This document shows, in pieces, positions 33,768 through 44,052 of a DNA stretch of 64,000 nt. The stretch spans positions 210,633,096 to 210,697,095 of the forward strand of contig CM065802.1 in the NCBI GenBank assembly GCA_033398695.1, read 5' to 3'. The position numbers were made by a program, and so were the translations under genes. Under the pieces are notes generated by a model that saw only the letters and a program-made list of their open reading frames with translations, was not told where the DNA came from and made no database searches. Origin of the DNA: Orobanche coerulescens. Taxonomy: Eukaryota > Streptophyta > Magnoliopsida > Lamiales > Orobanchaceae. The first letter of the stretch is position 1. Each line of letters opens with the position of its first letter.

Positions 33768-35432
33768 TTAGGTTGCGGAAACCTAGGTTGTAGGGTCGAG
33801 TTGTGTGTTGTCGGGCCTTGTTTTGTCTTGTCTTGTGAGATTTTGTCTGACTAAGTCGTGTCGCGACGCGTCGGTCGTGATTAGTATCAAGGTGCAGCCA
33901 TCATCTTCATGCGATCTATGGATGTAAGTCTCCTTACTATGTTGTGTCTCGTGTTATACGAGCTTGTGTGATTTTGTGTTATTATGTGGAGTTTAAATGT
34001 GAATTGTGAATACGTAATCCATACTTATTGATTCTCGTGTTGTGCTGGAATGAAAAGTGATACCGGTGTATAAATGTGTATATATATTGTATGAATCTTT
34101 TTACTGGAGTAACTGCTTTGGTGCGATTCCGCAAGGAAAGTTTATCAATGTGATATTTCATAGTTCTAATCATTTTTGAGGAGTTACGTAAATTTTATTT
34201 CAAAACATTCTCCAAGTTTGATTTCCGTATGATGACCTCGAAACCGAAATTTTTTGAGAACTCAAACTACTTAAATTTTATTTTCATCTTGCATTGCAAG
34301 TTTTTAAAATTTAATTTTAAAAACTCAAATGAGGTCTACCAAAAGAATTTACTTGAAATGTGACTCTCGCTTTCAACTTTTTGATTTCACGATCGTCGAT
34401 TCGGAGGCATGTAGTGATGTTTGCATTATTGTTTGGGCAATAATGCTCAAAATTGTGATTAAGTTGGTGGTGTGAACGTTAAGTCGTTCTGGATGCACTT
34501 GTTGTGAGAGTCCTCATTACTGAGAGGTAGGATTTCAGTTTTAGATGTTAATTATCTTTTGACGGTTGCTTGTGTGATACTGTAATTATGTGGGCAAATG
34601 GTGTCGACGTGTGATTGGATTTGATGGTAAAGAATTGTGTTTGATGAAGTGATAAATTATGTCTGTTGTGGGTGTGTTCGAAAACGCTTTCCTGAAAATT
34701 TCATAAACTTGAGCAAGTTGTGGAAAATCGATTTTTAAAAATGTTTTGACGGTGCGATTACTCGGCGACCTCGTGTGGATTTTGAAAATCGTTTGAAATT
34801 GGCGAGCCGGCCTTGAATTTTCTAATGGAACCCCGACGGTATTGAAAGAGTTGTTTTAAAGTACCTTGAACATTTCGTAAAATGTTACCGTCGTTGATTT
34901 TTGTGTAGTGCTGGGAGAATTTTCGAAAATGATTTTTAACGTACTGTTGTATTTTCAAATAATCCGAATACATGATTTTCAAAAATCTTTCACACCATAA
35001 AAATTTTTATTTCAAAAACCAATACAATTTTTTTTTCAAAATATATATTGTGAAAAATGAAAAATCTTACTCGATTTAAACTACAAACTCGGATTTGGAA
35101 AAGTTTTTTTTTGTACTGAGCCAGTTATCGTGCGTTGATCTTGAATCACTCCAAAATGATTGATGATTGGTGAAAATATTTAGTGCTTATCCGAATGGTT
35201 TGATGAGCTTGTGTGGTTGCCTTGTTTGTTATTAACGGTGATGATGATGCGTCGTGGCATGGATAATGCCGGTTGAAAGGAAATATTGTTTTGCAAATAA
35301 TTTTAAAATGAGACGGTTAAAGTCTTTTGTTTACAAGTTTTGATAAAACAGTAGCCCGAGGCATCAAAAATATTTTCAAATTTTATTTCGGAAAAATATA
35401 TATACGAATTCCAAAGGTTTTCAAATGATATC

Positions 35433-35440
35433 ATCTAAAT
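35433..35440. repeat. 8-bp target site duplication ATCTAAAT (left of MITE)
   Basis: Identical to 35871-35878. Confidence 0.95.
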
Positions 35441-35870
35441 TAGGGGTGTTCAAAACCGGATATCCGGAATTTCGGATTCGGATATCCGAAATTTCGGATA
35501 GTAGATTTTGATATCCGATATCCGTATCCGAAAAAAATAAGAATTATATTCGGATATCCTTATATTCAAAAAAAATATTCGGATTTGGATATCGGATATC
35601 CGAATATCCGAAAAAACTTCGGATATGGATATCGGATATCCGAATATCCGAATACCTTATATTATTTAAAATATAAAAAAATAAATTTTTTAGGATTTTT
35701 CGGATATTTCGGATATCTGAATATCCGATTTTTCTGAAAAGTACTATCCGATATCCGAATCCGAAGTTCCTCCGAATTTTCGGATATCCGAATTTTCGGA
35801 TATCCGGAACTTCAGATTTTCGGATATTTCGGATCGGATATCGGATATCGGATATTTTTGAACACCCCTA
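35441..35870. mobile_element. hAT-type MITE built of GGATATCC repeats
   Basis: 430 bp with perfect 15-bp terminal inverted repeats TAGGGGTGTTCAAAA and an exact 8-bp target duplication, the hAT signature. The body is mostly repeats of CGGATATCCGAA and relatives, including long inverted stretches that could fold on themselves. No ORF. Confidence 0.93.
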
Positions 35871-35878
35871 ATCTAAAT
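35871..35878. repeat. 8-bp target site duplication ATCTAAAT (right of MITE)
   Basis: Second copy of the hAT duplication. Confidence 0.95.
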
Positions 35879-36146
35879 GGATACCTCATGGGGATTTGAG
35901 AAGAACGTTATAAATGGTTAATTATATTGGTGTATAGTTATTACGGCCGTGTTTGAACCGGTATGAGTCATAAGACTTTTGTTGATGTGATTATTTAAAT
36001 AGTTGGTTATGATAGCAAGTTCCGAGTATCGCAATTGTAAATTCTGTATTCGTGTAATTATCCAGAGTGGGCACCCTTATCGTGTTGCTATTAGATACCT
36101 TATGTTGATATGTTGTGCCATCGTATTGAGTGAGTATCCACGTAGT

Positions 36147-36303
36147 ATGCCGAAGGGCAGAGGATGCGGTCGTGACCGCCGTACAGATGGTCATGGAGAT
36201 CAGATGCGGGACCAAGAGAATATTGCCGGGAAGGTTGCTATTCTAGCACTCCGTTCTTGTTGTTTTGGTTTCGGGGACGAAACCTCTTTTAAAGGTGATA
36301 TGG
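36147..36303 (+). pseudogene. Tekay derivative: gag start remnant fused to pol-end/PPT-like sequence
   Basis: The ATG at 36147 opens MPKGRGCGRDRRTD, the RG-rich start seen in the other Tekay gags, but only some 30 residues follow before the text changes. At 36270-36303 comes TTTCGGGGACGAAAC and CTTTTAAAGGTGATA, the phrase that in full elements lies between the pol stop and the LTR. So gag start and element end are joined with all of pol deleted. Confidence 0.6.
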
Positions 36304-36976
36304 TGTAATACCCATATTTTTTTTTTCGCTTCCGTTTTGTTTGACTCTATCGATTTGTGTTCGTTGATATTTCTCGACTTGTTCTACTCTTCACTTTTTG
36401 TTGTTCGAACGAGTTGCGGTATTGTTTCGGGTTAATCTGTTTGTCGTTGTGACTCTTTCCGAATTCGGTTCCACTCCTGTGAATCTTATGTGCATATCTT
36501 GTCGTTTTCACCGAATCATATATTGTTTTGAGTCAAGCTGTGAACTACGAGGATGCTATTCGATTTTTGTTATTCGTTATGATTCGGATATGGTTGTTCA
36601 ACCGTTGTCGTCTCGATCGTTTGTTGTCCGATATTTTTTAATCTCGTATCATGATTTTTGAGCGTTCAGATCACTTCATAATTTCCTTTAAGTTCGGGAA
36701 ATTAACTTCATATTCGACCTTCTAAACCTTGGGTCGTCGGAATTTCGTATTTGTTGAACGATTAACTCGTTTTTGATTGTTGTGCTGTTCGGGTTGGTTA
36801 ACCATATTGATTTTTATTCGTTATGTTTTGTTATTGTTCTGGTGTAGCGATATGAATGGTAACAGCTACGTGCTGCATGTGAGTCGTTGCAGGTTGTCGG
36901 CAACGAATAGCGTGTGTTATCTGAGTTTGTTTTGCGTTGTTCGTTCTATGTTTTAAGTTTAGGGGACAAAACTTCT
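36304..36976 (+). repeat. extra LTR-like start inside Tekay derivative
   Basis: TGTAATACCCATATTT at 36304 follows a PPT-like tract, like an LTR start, but diverges at once from the real LTR. At 36959-36991 the phrase GGGGACAAAACTTCTTTTAAGGGGG appears in variant form again before the true 3' LTR. A remnant of an older LTR or a duplicated element end is the likely reading. No gene seen. Confidence 0.45.
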
Positions 36977-36991
36977 TTTAAGGGGGTAGAA
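36977..36991 (+). other. polypurine tract, Tekay derivative
   Basis: TTTAAGGGGGTAGAA directly before the LTR start at 36992. Confidence 0.85.
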
Positions 36992-39740
36992 TGTAATACC
37001 CGAGATCTTCGTTCCGGTATTGATGATTTTTTCTCTTCGATCGAACAGACTGTTGTCGTCCGCGTCCTTGGAATCGTGTGCTTGCACTGTGGTTCGTTGA
37101 ATTTCATAGCCTGTTCATTATCGTTTTGGATCATAGTCGGTGCGTTTGCGTGATCGAGACGTCGTCGAGTCTCTAGCCGGGCAGTCGGAGGGCTGGCTGT
37201 GTCGAGTTACGGCCGTAAGGCCTAGCCGATTACGGCCGTAAGACACCCGCACACCTTGGCCTGGGAGGACTCGGTTACGGCCGTAAGGGTCATCCGGTTA
37301 CGTCCGTAAGGCTTCGTTACGGCCGCTAGGCATTGGCCGGTTACGGCCGTAATGCGTCGGCAGATTCCGGGCAGTAGCCCTGGGGACCCAATTACGACCG
37401 TAAGGCCGCGTCGAGTACGGCCGTAAGGCGTACTCATTACGTACGTAAGGCAGCATCCGTTACGTACGTAAAGGGAGTTGACTGAGTTACGGCCGTAAGG
37501 GACTGCCGGTTACGGCCGTAATGCTGTCGGCCATATATAGGCCTGAGCTTTGGCCAGACCTCATTTGTGCGCATTTTCTTCACCTAGTGGCGGTTGCGGA
37601 CGGGAGTATTCGAGGAGAGGAGTCCTTGGCCGGTTCTAATCAATTCCAAGACGTTTTGGAAGATACTTTTCGATTATATCATCATCAAATCATTATTCTT
37701 CGCCGGATCGAGGTATTTCTCCCGGAGAACCCTAGTTGTGTATTTTTAGGGGTTTCTTCGTGATTCGTTGATTTTTTACGAGATTAATGAATTGTTTTTG
37801 GTATTCTTGTTGTATTGATCATGGTCTTCGGATTTTGTAACTCATTTATCAATTTTTATCACCCGGAACTTGATTCTCAATTGTCTTGAAGAAACCCTCG
37901 GATTCATGTTGTTTTTCAGGTTGTTTCGGATCCCGTTTAGCGTTATTGATTCGTGGCGATATTATTTTCGTAGTTTTCGTGGAGTTGTCGAGTTCTTGGT
38001 CGTTCTTGGAAGTTCGAAGGCTACCCGACCGTGTCCATTCGTTGTTCCGTTGCTCGTGGTATCGAGGCAAGTATCTTTCCCATACATTACGTATTTTGTG
38101 GATATAATAGTTGATAATAGACGATATATGCTAAATGAATTGGTAATTTATGATATGTGCTAAATGAATTCTTATAAATAACTTTCAAAATAATCGGCCG
38201 GTATATTTACGATCACGATTTTCCTTAAAGATAACTCGTGTGTTCCGTGAATTAATGTGCTTAATTGAATATGTGTGTTAGTGTTGAGTATAAAAACGCC
38301 TTATTTTCGTGTGATACCATTTTATGTGATTATGTCGTCGGTAAATTTAAAGTTCTAACCTTTTGTTAAGATGTGTGCGTGGAGATGTGTGATTATCGAT
38401 GATCATGTGACGTTGTGTGATAAAGGTTGTAACTCCTTCATGAGGAGGTTGTGCCATTCGGTGTGGTTGGGATAGGCATTCTCTCTCGTTGCAATGTGTT
38501 TGGTGCTAGTTGCACCATTGGATTCTAGAGTTGATGGTAATGTTTCTCGGTAGTGAGTATGTGTCGGACAATATGGCCATTCTAGCAAGGTACCTCGACT
38601 ATATATTTTGTGTTTGAATTTAGAGAGTTGTGGTTTTGCAAACTATGAGTTGTGAACGCTAGTGTGCGTGAGTTGTTCTTCCACCCAGGGATGGTTCGAC
38701 GGGACCTCTGGGGGAAGATACTAATGGGTATGGTCGCGGAAGTGGTTTCCCACCCACGGACGGTCCGACGGGGCCTCCGGGGGTCGATACTAATGGGTAC
38801 GACCACGGGTTACCAAGTGTGGTTTTCGTGATGTTGATGTTGATGTTTTGATGATTAATTGTGATATGTCCGGAGTATCACAATGCTTTGTGCTTGGGGT
38901 CGAGATACATTATATATCGAGTCTTGGTGTTTGGCTAGAATGCCATAAGTGTGATGTGTTGTGTGTGATTTGTCCCTGGGAGTGAATTGATGTGGATGGT
39001 TGGGTCGTGGACCCTGTGTTTTGTGAACTGATTTGTATTTGGGAAAACGAACCTTGGGCTGTGACCCTAAGTGTTTTTTTGATAAACTGAGGATTATTAA
39101 ATCCCAAATATTTTTAAAACTCCCGAGATTTTAAATTGATTTCCAAAATGACCACTTGTTTCATTTATACTTTTTTATTTGAACTATTTTATTCGAATGA
39201 GAATCTCGGGAAAGCTTTTGTTGTGATTGGGCCGTGGATGATTCAAGTTATTGTATTCTCTGAATGTGTTGTGTATGGCTCGTATTTGCACTTTATACTT
39301 GTACTAGCAAAACAGTGGAGTTTTGCTAACCCCCGAGTATTCGGGGGGTGGATGTCTGTATTGCTTCCAGGTACTTGTAGGTTGTTGGGGAGCAATTCAC
39401 AGGATCGTTACGAAGGATGATGGAAGACGACGATACTAATCACATGAAGACCGATGTTTAGTATTTGGTGAAGTCTTGTTGTTTTGTCATCCAGTTGTGG
39501 TATTTTCCGTTTTATGCAAATATTGATGTATTCTAACCCCTGCATGAGTATGAGTTGTGAGGAAGAGTTATGTATGGTTGATGTGTATGTTGTGGTAAAA
39601 GACCAAATCGGTCTAATAGTTCGTTATTTAGCCATGTTGGCATGTATTGTATTGTGGTGTTTTCTGTATTTAGCCTCGTAGATCCTCACGGAGGGGGTCT
39701 GCGGTGCTGTAATATTCCTGAGTGGTTTGGGGGTGTTACA
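36992..39740 (+). repeat. Tekay derivative, 3' LTR
   Basis: TGTAATACCCG...GGGGGTGTTACA, 2749 bp. Differs from the 5' LTR by scattered substitutions and few indels, including one extra palindrome near 37206-37235. GC donor GAG|GCAAGTA at 38067. Confidence 0.93.
37204..37540 (+). promoter_or_regulatory. Tekay derivative 3' LTR promoter: TTACGGCCGTAA array plus TATA
   Basis: Same array as in the 5' LTR before TATATAG at 37534-37540. Confidence 0.7.
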
Positions 39741-39745
39741 ATAAT
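39741..39745. repeat. target site duplication ATAAT (right)
   Basis: Partner of ATAAC at 31021-31025; one C-to-T change. Confidence 0.85.
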
Positions 39746-39916
39746 GTACGCTACGTAGGAGACAGAAGCTACTCGATTGAAATGAAAAGCAGACAAGCTA
39801 TGCCGCATGAAAGGGTTACGTACGCTAAGGGTGTTACGTACGCTACGAAGGTAGCATAACGTACGCTAAAGCTAAAAAGGGAGCAACGACTAGTTTGGCA
39901 CTCAAGCCTATAAATA
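39746..39916 (+). promoter_or_regulatory. copia (plus) 5' LTR promoter: palindromes plus TATA
   Basis: GTTACGTACGCTAAG, GTTACGTACGCTAC and TAACGTACGCTAA lie 40-85 bases upstream of TATAAATA at 39909. More sites of the same array were displaced to 30685-31018 by the insertion. Confidence 0.6.
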
Positions 39917-40189
39917 CCAAAGCATTTGGTATTATTTAATACAACAACTTCAAGCAAAGCTTATATACTTCCGATATCATTATCTTCATTATTGTTGTTG
40001 TAATCAAGCTTATTTGTTAGTGTTCGATACACTCAACCAATACATGAGAGTAAAGAAAGAATTATAGATTTGATTCGGTGTTATTAGGATCGTTGATCCG
40101 GCATTGCTAGAGTCATAACCAAGTGAGGTTTCTCTAGTACCAATTGAAATCTATATAGGTTGATTCCTTGTCTGATAGAAAAGAAAAAC

Positions 40190-40315
40190 GGTTTATCTTG
40201 GACCGACATAAAGACAAGATTGTAAAGGTTTATCTTGGACCGATAGAAGATAAGAGTGTAACGGTTTACCTCGGACCGATAGAAGACAAGGCAGAAAGGG
40301 TAATCTTAAGCCTGT
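40190..40315 (+). repeat. ~40-bp tandem repeats in copia U5
   Basis: Three to four units of GGTTTATCTTGGACCGA plus (C)ATA(A/G)A(A)GA(C/T)AAG. The same units recur at 46500-46620, and reversed in the minus-strand copia LTRs (about 40590-40690, 44255-44350, 60665-60770). Confidence 0.8.
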
Positions 40316-40478
40316 AGAAAAATATATGAAGAAATGACGTAGGCACATTGCTGAACCTCTATATATCGATGTATCATTTACATTCCGTACTTAATTGCTT
40401 CCGCAATCGCAAAAGAATTTTATATTCTTAACCGCTCTATTTAAACCCCCTTTTAGTGGCCGTACCTTACCCAACTAT

Positions 40479-40491
40479 TGGTATCGGAGCG
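40479..40491 (+). other. primer binding site, copia (plus)
   Basis: TTGGTATCGGAGC directly after the LTR end; Met-tRNA type. Confidence 0.8.
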
Positions 40492-40545
40492 GGTATCTCT
40501 TGTAGTCGGCTTAACATCCGAGGAGAAAAATATCCAGTGGCACTC
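40492..40545 (+). pseudogene. copia (plus) leader and gag start, cut off
   Basis: TCGGCTTAACATCC and the following bases match the leader of the minus-strand copia element (reverse of 44004-44035), where it runs into ATGGCGCTCC, the gag start MAL. Here the codon reads GTG at 40537 (GTGGCACTC) and after three codons the sequence switches to a reversed copia LTR. The gag start is thus both mutated and truncated. Confidence 0.6.
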
Positions 40546-41958
40546 TTGTATCTTTTTCTATAGAATAAATATCAACCTCTGCACCTCTCTTCTATCGGTC
40601 GAGGGATTACCGTTACAATATCGTCTTCTATCGGTCCGAGATAAACCGTCACACTCTTGTCTTTATGTCGGTCCAAGATAAACCGTTTTCCTTTTCTATT
40701 GGACAATGAAGCAATCTATCTAGCTTTCTATATGTACTAGACAAACCTCACTCGGATTTAGATATGATTCTAACAATGCCGGATCAACGATTCTAACAAC
40801 ACCGAATCAATCTACAATCCGTATTTTTCTTCTTGTATATGATTTAGTGTATGAACACTCAAACACTATCAATTAAGCTCGATTACAAGAACGATAATAT
40901 ATATGACAATATCAGACTTATATATCGTTTGCTCAGAGTTGTTGTATTTTGAATACCATTAGAAGTGGTATTTATAGGCTCCAAAACCTCAACTAGCCGT
41001 TAGTCCACTGCCTCTCTTTAGCGTGTGTTGTTACCCAAAATATTATCCGGAGATGATATGCTGGAATGGACGAGTAACAAACAAAATGCGAGAACACGTC
41101 CGTGGGGAAGTAAATAACACAAGATTTGCCGGGGTTGTTAGTCCCGGGCTTGAATGCTCTCGCGAGATATTATTAATACGAATACTTGAGAGTACAAATA
41201 TTAATGTTAGAGTACAATTATAATTAGTGTAAAGACTCTAGTTATCTTAGCTCTTGAGTGCTGAAGACTGCCGGAAGAACTAGAGTTGAAGCTCTGTGAG
41301 TTCTTGTTACAAAGATGAGGAGTTCTCTGTATTGTTTGTTGTGTGTAATCGTGTTAACGTTGTCACCTCTTTTTTGCTAATGCTGGAGGCCTCCTATTTA
41401 TAGGAGAAGAGGTTGCTGGGATGTCTCTATCTCCCACGGGCGATGGCCATTCGTGCATTTAAATAAGGCGGGCGATCGTCCCAGTATGTGGGACTGTTTC
41501 CTTAAAGTCCGCAGCTGCTGCTGGCAGCCAGATGTGCGAACCAATGAGGAGGAGACAGATGCCTCTTCTCGTTGTCTTGGTAGGTCCCACCTAGGACATT
41601 TCGGCGGGTCTGTCGGTAGGTGAGACCTTGTTTGAATTCATATTCAAACTCATTACGTACGTGAAACTCCTTGTGTTACGTACGTTAAGTGTTGCTCGAT
41701 ATCGTGCGCTAATCGTTGTCTGTAGGGTGCGCTAATTCATTAGCAGGTGACTTTTCTGTCTCGTCTGATCAGGTGACCTTACTGACCCGTCTGATCAGGT
41801 GACTTTACTATATGATCTGATCAGTTAGCGTTTCCCGACTGATCTGGTCAGGTGACTTTTCCCGTTCCGAGCGTCTTTGACTTCTTTGTTGTTTTGCTTT
41901 GATCGACAACACATCATCAAAATATTTTTATAATTATATGGAATTGAATATTCCAACA
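40545..41958 (-). repeat. copia A, 3' LTR, truncated and chimeric
   Basis: Matches the 5' LTR (44053-45253) from its U5 side up to about 41028 and again from 41626 to the end TTCCAACA at 41958. Between these the sequence is foreign (597 bases). The outer U5 end is cut off at 40545. Confidence 0.82.
41029..41625 (-). repeat. foreign LTR-like segment inside copia A 3' LTR
   Basis: Replaces the part of the LTR found at about 44695-44935 in the partner. In minus orientation it has a TATA-like box (CCTATAAATAGG, near 41390-41405) and a leader. It may be a promoter/leader piece from another LTR family. No ORF supported. Confidence 0.5.
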
Positions 41959-42020
41959 ATCTCCCCCGTTTTGATGATGACAAAACAACAACCTTTAATG
42001 GGATTTACCTGCAAAATAAA

Positions 42021-42021
42021 G

Positions 42022-42065
<44 letters not shown>

Positions 42066-42066
42066 A
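42021..42066. repeat. (TA)n(TG)n microsatellite
   Basis: About 12 TA units followed by about 10 TG units in the 3' region of copia A. Confidence 0.9.
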
Positions 42067-42474
42067 CACGAATCAAAGTTTTTGGCTTTGTTCGTTTCGT
42101 TAGTTTTCTTCTCCCGTCTTTTCTTTTCTCCTTTTCAACTTCGTCTCATTTTTCAACTTCTTCTTTTCCTTTTTCATTTTGTTTCGACTTTCTCCTTCGT
42201 CTTTGTCTTTTCTCCCTCTTTTCTTGATTTGTATATTTTTTTATTTTTCTCGTCATTCTTCCATGACACTCCCATTCTCCTATTCTTCTCTTCTCCCCTT
42301 TTTTGTTATCAGCAAAAAGTGCATATACGATTATAAAATCGATAATAAAATTATGACAAAATATATGCAGAAATGATAAAACTCCCTCTGACAAAAATCA
42401 CCCCTTAACAATATAAAACTCCCCCTGAGTTAAATAGTAATTTGAATAAAATCAATTTTAATTTTTGGGGATCC

Positions 42475-43997
42475 AACCGATAGTTGGTTTTTCTTTTGAA
42501 ATATGAACGATATTTGGAATAAAGGTTCCTTTTGGAATCCAAATCATTTTAGTTTTTATCGTCCGACGTGGTTTTTGCAATTCGAAATGTGATGCCAAAT
42601 TTTAAACATTTATCGCAACTCGGTATTTTCAAATTTAAGAATTCGGTTTTATTATGCGGTTTGAATCCTAACCCTTGTTTGTTTAAAGGATATTTTTGAA
42701 CGGAAAGCATTTGTTCAAATTAGTCATTTCCGCAAGAAAATTTCTTTGTTAAAACCTTGAGTTTGTCTTGAACTTTCAAAAAGTCATCTTTCAATTTATT
42801 CTCTTTTCCAATACACAAAGAATGATCAATTTCAAAGAATTTCCCTTTTTCTTTTATTTTGGAAATTTCAATTTCCAATAATTTATTTTTTGATTGGAGG
42901 GATTTAATTTCAATTAAAGCATTTTGAAAATCGGTATGCAAAGGTTCGAATGCTTCAAAAAGTTCGTCTTGAGACGATGTACTAACCTGGATTCCGACGT
43001 CGCTTTCGTCGAATGAAATCATGGCCATGAGTGCGAGGTTGTTTTAGACATATTCATCGTCATCCTCTTGGTCACTCCATGTTGCTATTAAGACTTCTTT
43101 CTTTGAAGTCGAGGCTCGGCAATTTTTAGCAAAGTGGCCTGGTTTACCACAAATTCGACAGTTGTTGTCGAATTTCTTAGATTCGCCCGATTTGATGTCC
43201 TTCCTTCTCCGGTTCAATAAGTTTTGAAACTTATTTATATTTTTGGCATAATATGCCGATTCTTCGTCATCTTCGTCCACCGGGATTTCTTCTTTTCGAG
43301 ACATCTTAGCTTTGAAAGCTATTGTTCTTCCCTTCGGCTTCGGCTTTCCGTTCCGAGATTTTAGTACAATCTTGTAATTAATTAGCGAACCCACAAGGGC
43401 GCTAAAATCAAGATTATTTAAATCTTTTGATTCCATAATCGACGTCACTGTTCCATCCAATTCCCGAGGTAGTGATCGTAGAATTTTCTTTATTTTTTCA
43501 CTACTCGAAAGGGGTTTTACGAAACAAGTCAATCCATTCGTAATGACCGAAAATCGGTCGAGCATGATGGTAATGGATTCTTCGTCTTTCATTTGGAATA
43601 GCTCGTATTCGTGGAGAAGCATGTTAATCTTCATCTCCTTGACTTGATTTGTGCCTTCGTGTGTGAATTCTAGCATTTTCCATATCTCCTTGGCACTATC
43701 ACAAGATGAGATCCGGTTGTGTTCTTCCGGATTAAAAGCACAATATAATAAGTGTGTTGCTTTGCAATTATAGTGGTCGTTCCTCCAATCTTCATCATTA
43801 TACTCTTCAAAGCTTTTGAGAGAACCGTTTGAGTTTGTGGGAATCTTCGGACCAAGGCATATGACTTTCCACAGCTCGACGTCGTAGGCTCGAATGAATA
43901 TCGACATCTTCTGTTTCCACATCATAAAATTCGATCCATCAAAGAATGGAGGTCGATTTAAAGCAAGACCTTCGACCGGGGCAAATTGGAGCGCCAT
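42475..43997 (-). pseudogene. copia A gag (SIRE-like), pol absent
   Basis: The ATG at 43997 gives MALQFAPVEGLALNRPPFFDGSNFMMWKQKM, a copia gag start that packs RNA into particles. The helical domain follows (HLLYCAFNPEEHNRISSCDSAKEIWKMLE, FSALVGSLINYKIVLKSR). The knuckle CRICGKPGHFAKNC sits around residue 280. An in-frame TAA at 43044 and another at 42720 interrupt a frame that otherwise continues through a coiled-coil region (EIKSLQSKNKLLEIEISKIKEK) and MLSVQKYPLNKQGLGF, typical of SIRE gag. Past 42650 a second knuckle-like piece (PSCDKCLKFGI) and WxPK-like text remain, then pol is missing. Confidence 0.85.
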
Positions 43998-44040
43998 AGG
44001 ATCTTCCTTGGATGTTAAGCCGATTTATATGGATACCCTC

Positions 44041-44052
44041 TCTTATACCAAT
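44041..44052 (-). other. primer binding site, copia A
   Basis: Minus-strand ATTGGTATAAGAG adjoining the 5' LTR end ACAACA; Met-tRNA type with substitutions. Confidence 0.6.

Larger units (their letters stand above)
33924..36145 (+). other. putative long gag leader intron, Tekay derivative
   Basis: Donor GGAT|GTAAGTCTCC at 33924, at the same distance from the PBS as in the other Tekay elements, and acceptor CCACGTAG at 36145 one base before ATG. The 2.2 kb between has no coding signal and contains the hAT MITE. It could instead be simple non-coding filler. Confidence 0.35.
31026..39740 (+). mobile_element. non-autonomous Tekay-like derivative (LARD type)
   Basis: 8715 bp with paired LTRs of about 2.7 kb, PBS, PPT and target duplication ATAAC/ATAAT. 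The 3.2 kb interior holds no pol and only a short gag start. LTR ends TGTAATACC...GGGGGTGTTACA, the GC-donor motif and the GACGG repeats match the Tekay elements. Movement would need enzymes supplied by a relative. Confidence 0.88.
39746..40478 (+). repeat. copia (plus) 5' LTR, second part
   Basis: Continues the LTR begun at 30529. Palindromes to 39866, TATAAATA at 39909-39916, then tandem R/U5 units (40190-40315) and an end in TTACCCAACTA, altered from the expected CCCAACA. Confidence 0.85.

Noticed and set aside
41899..42336. 145-codon Phe/Ser-rich frame
   Set aside because: It spans the LTR end, PPT, a TA/TG microsatellite and a TC-rich tract; low complexity without domain.
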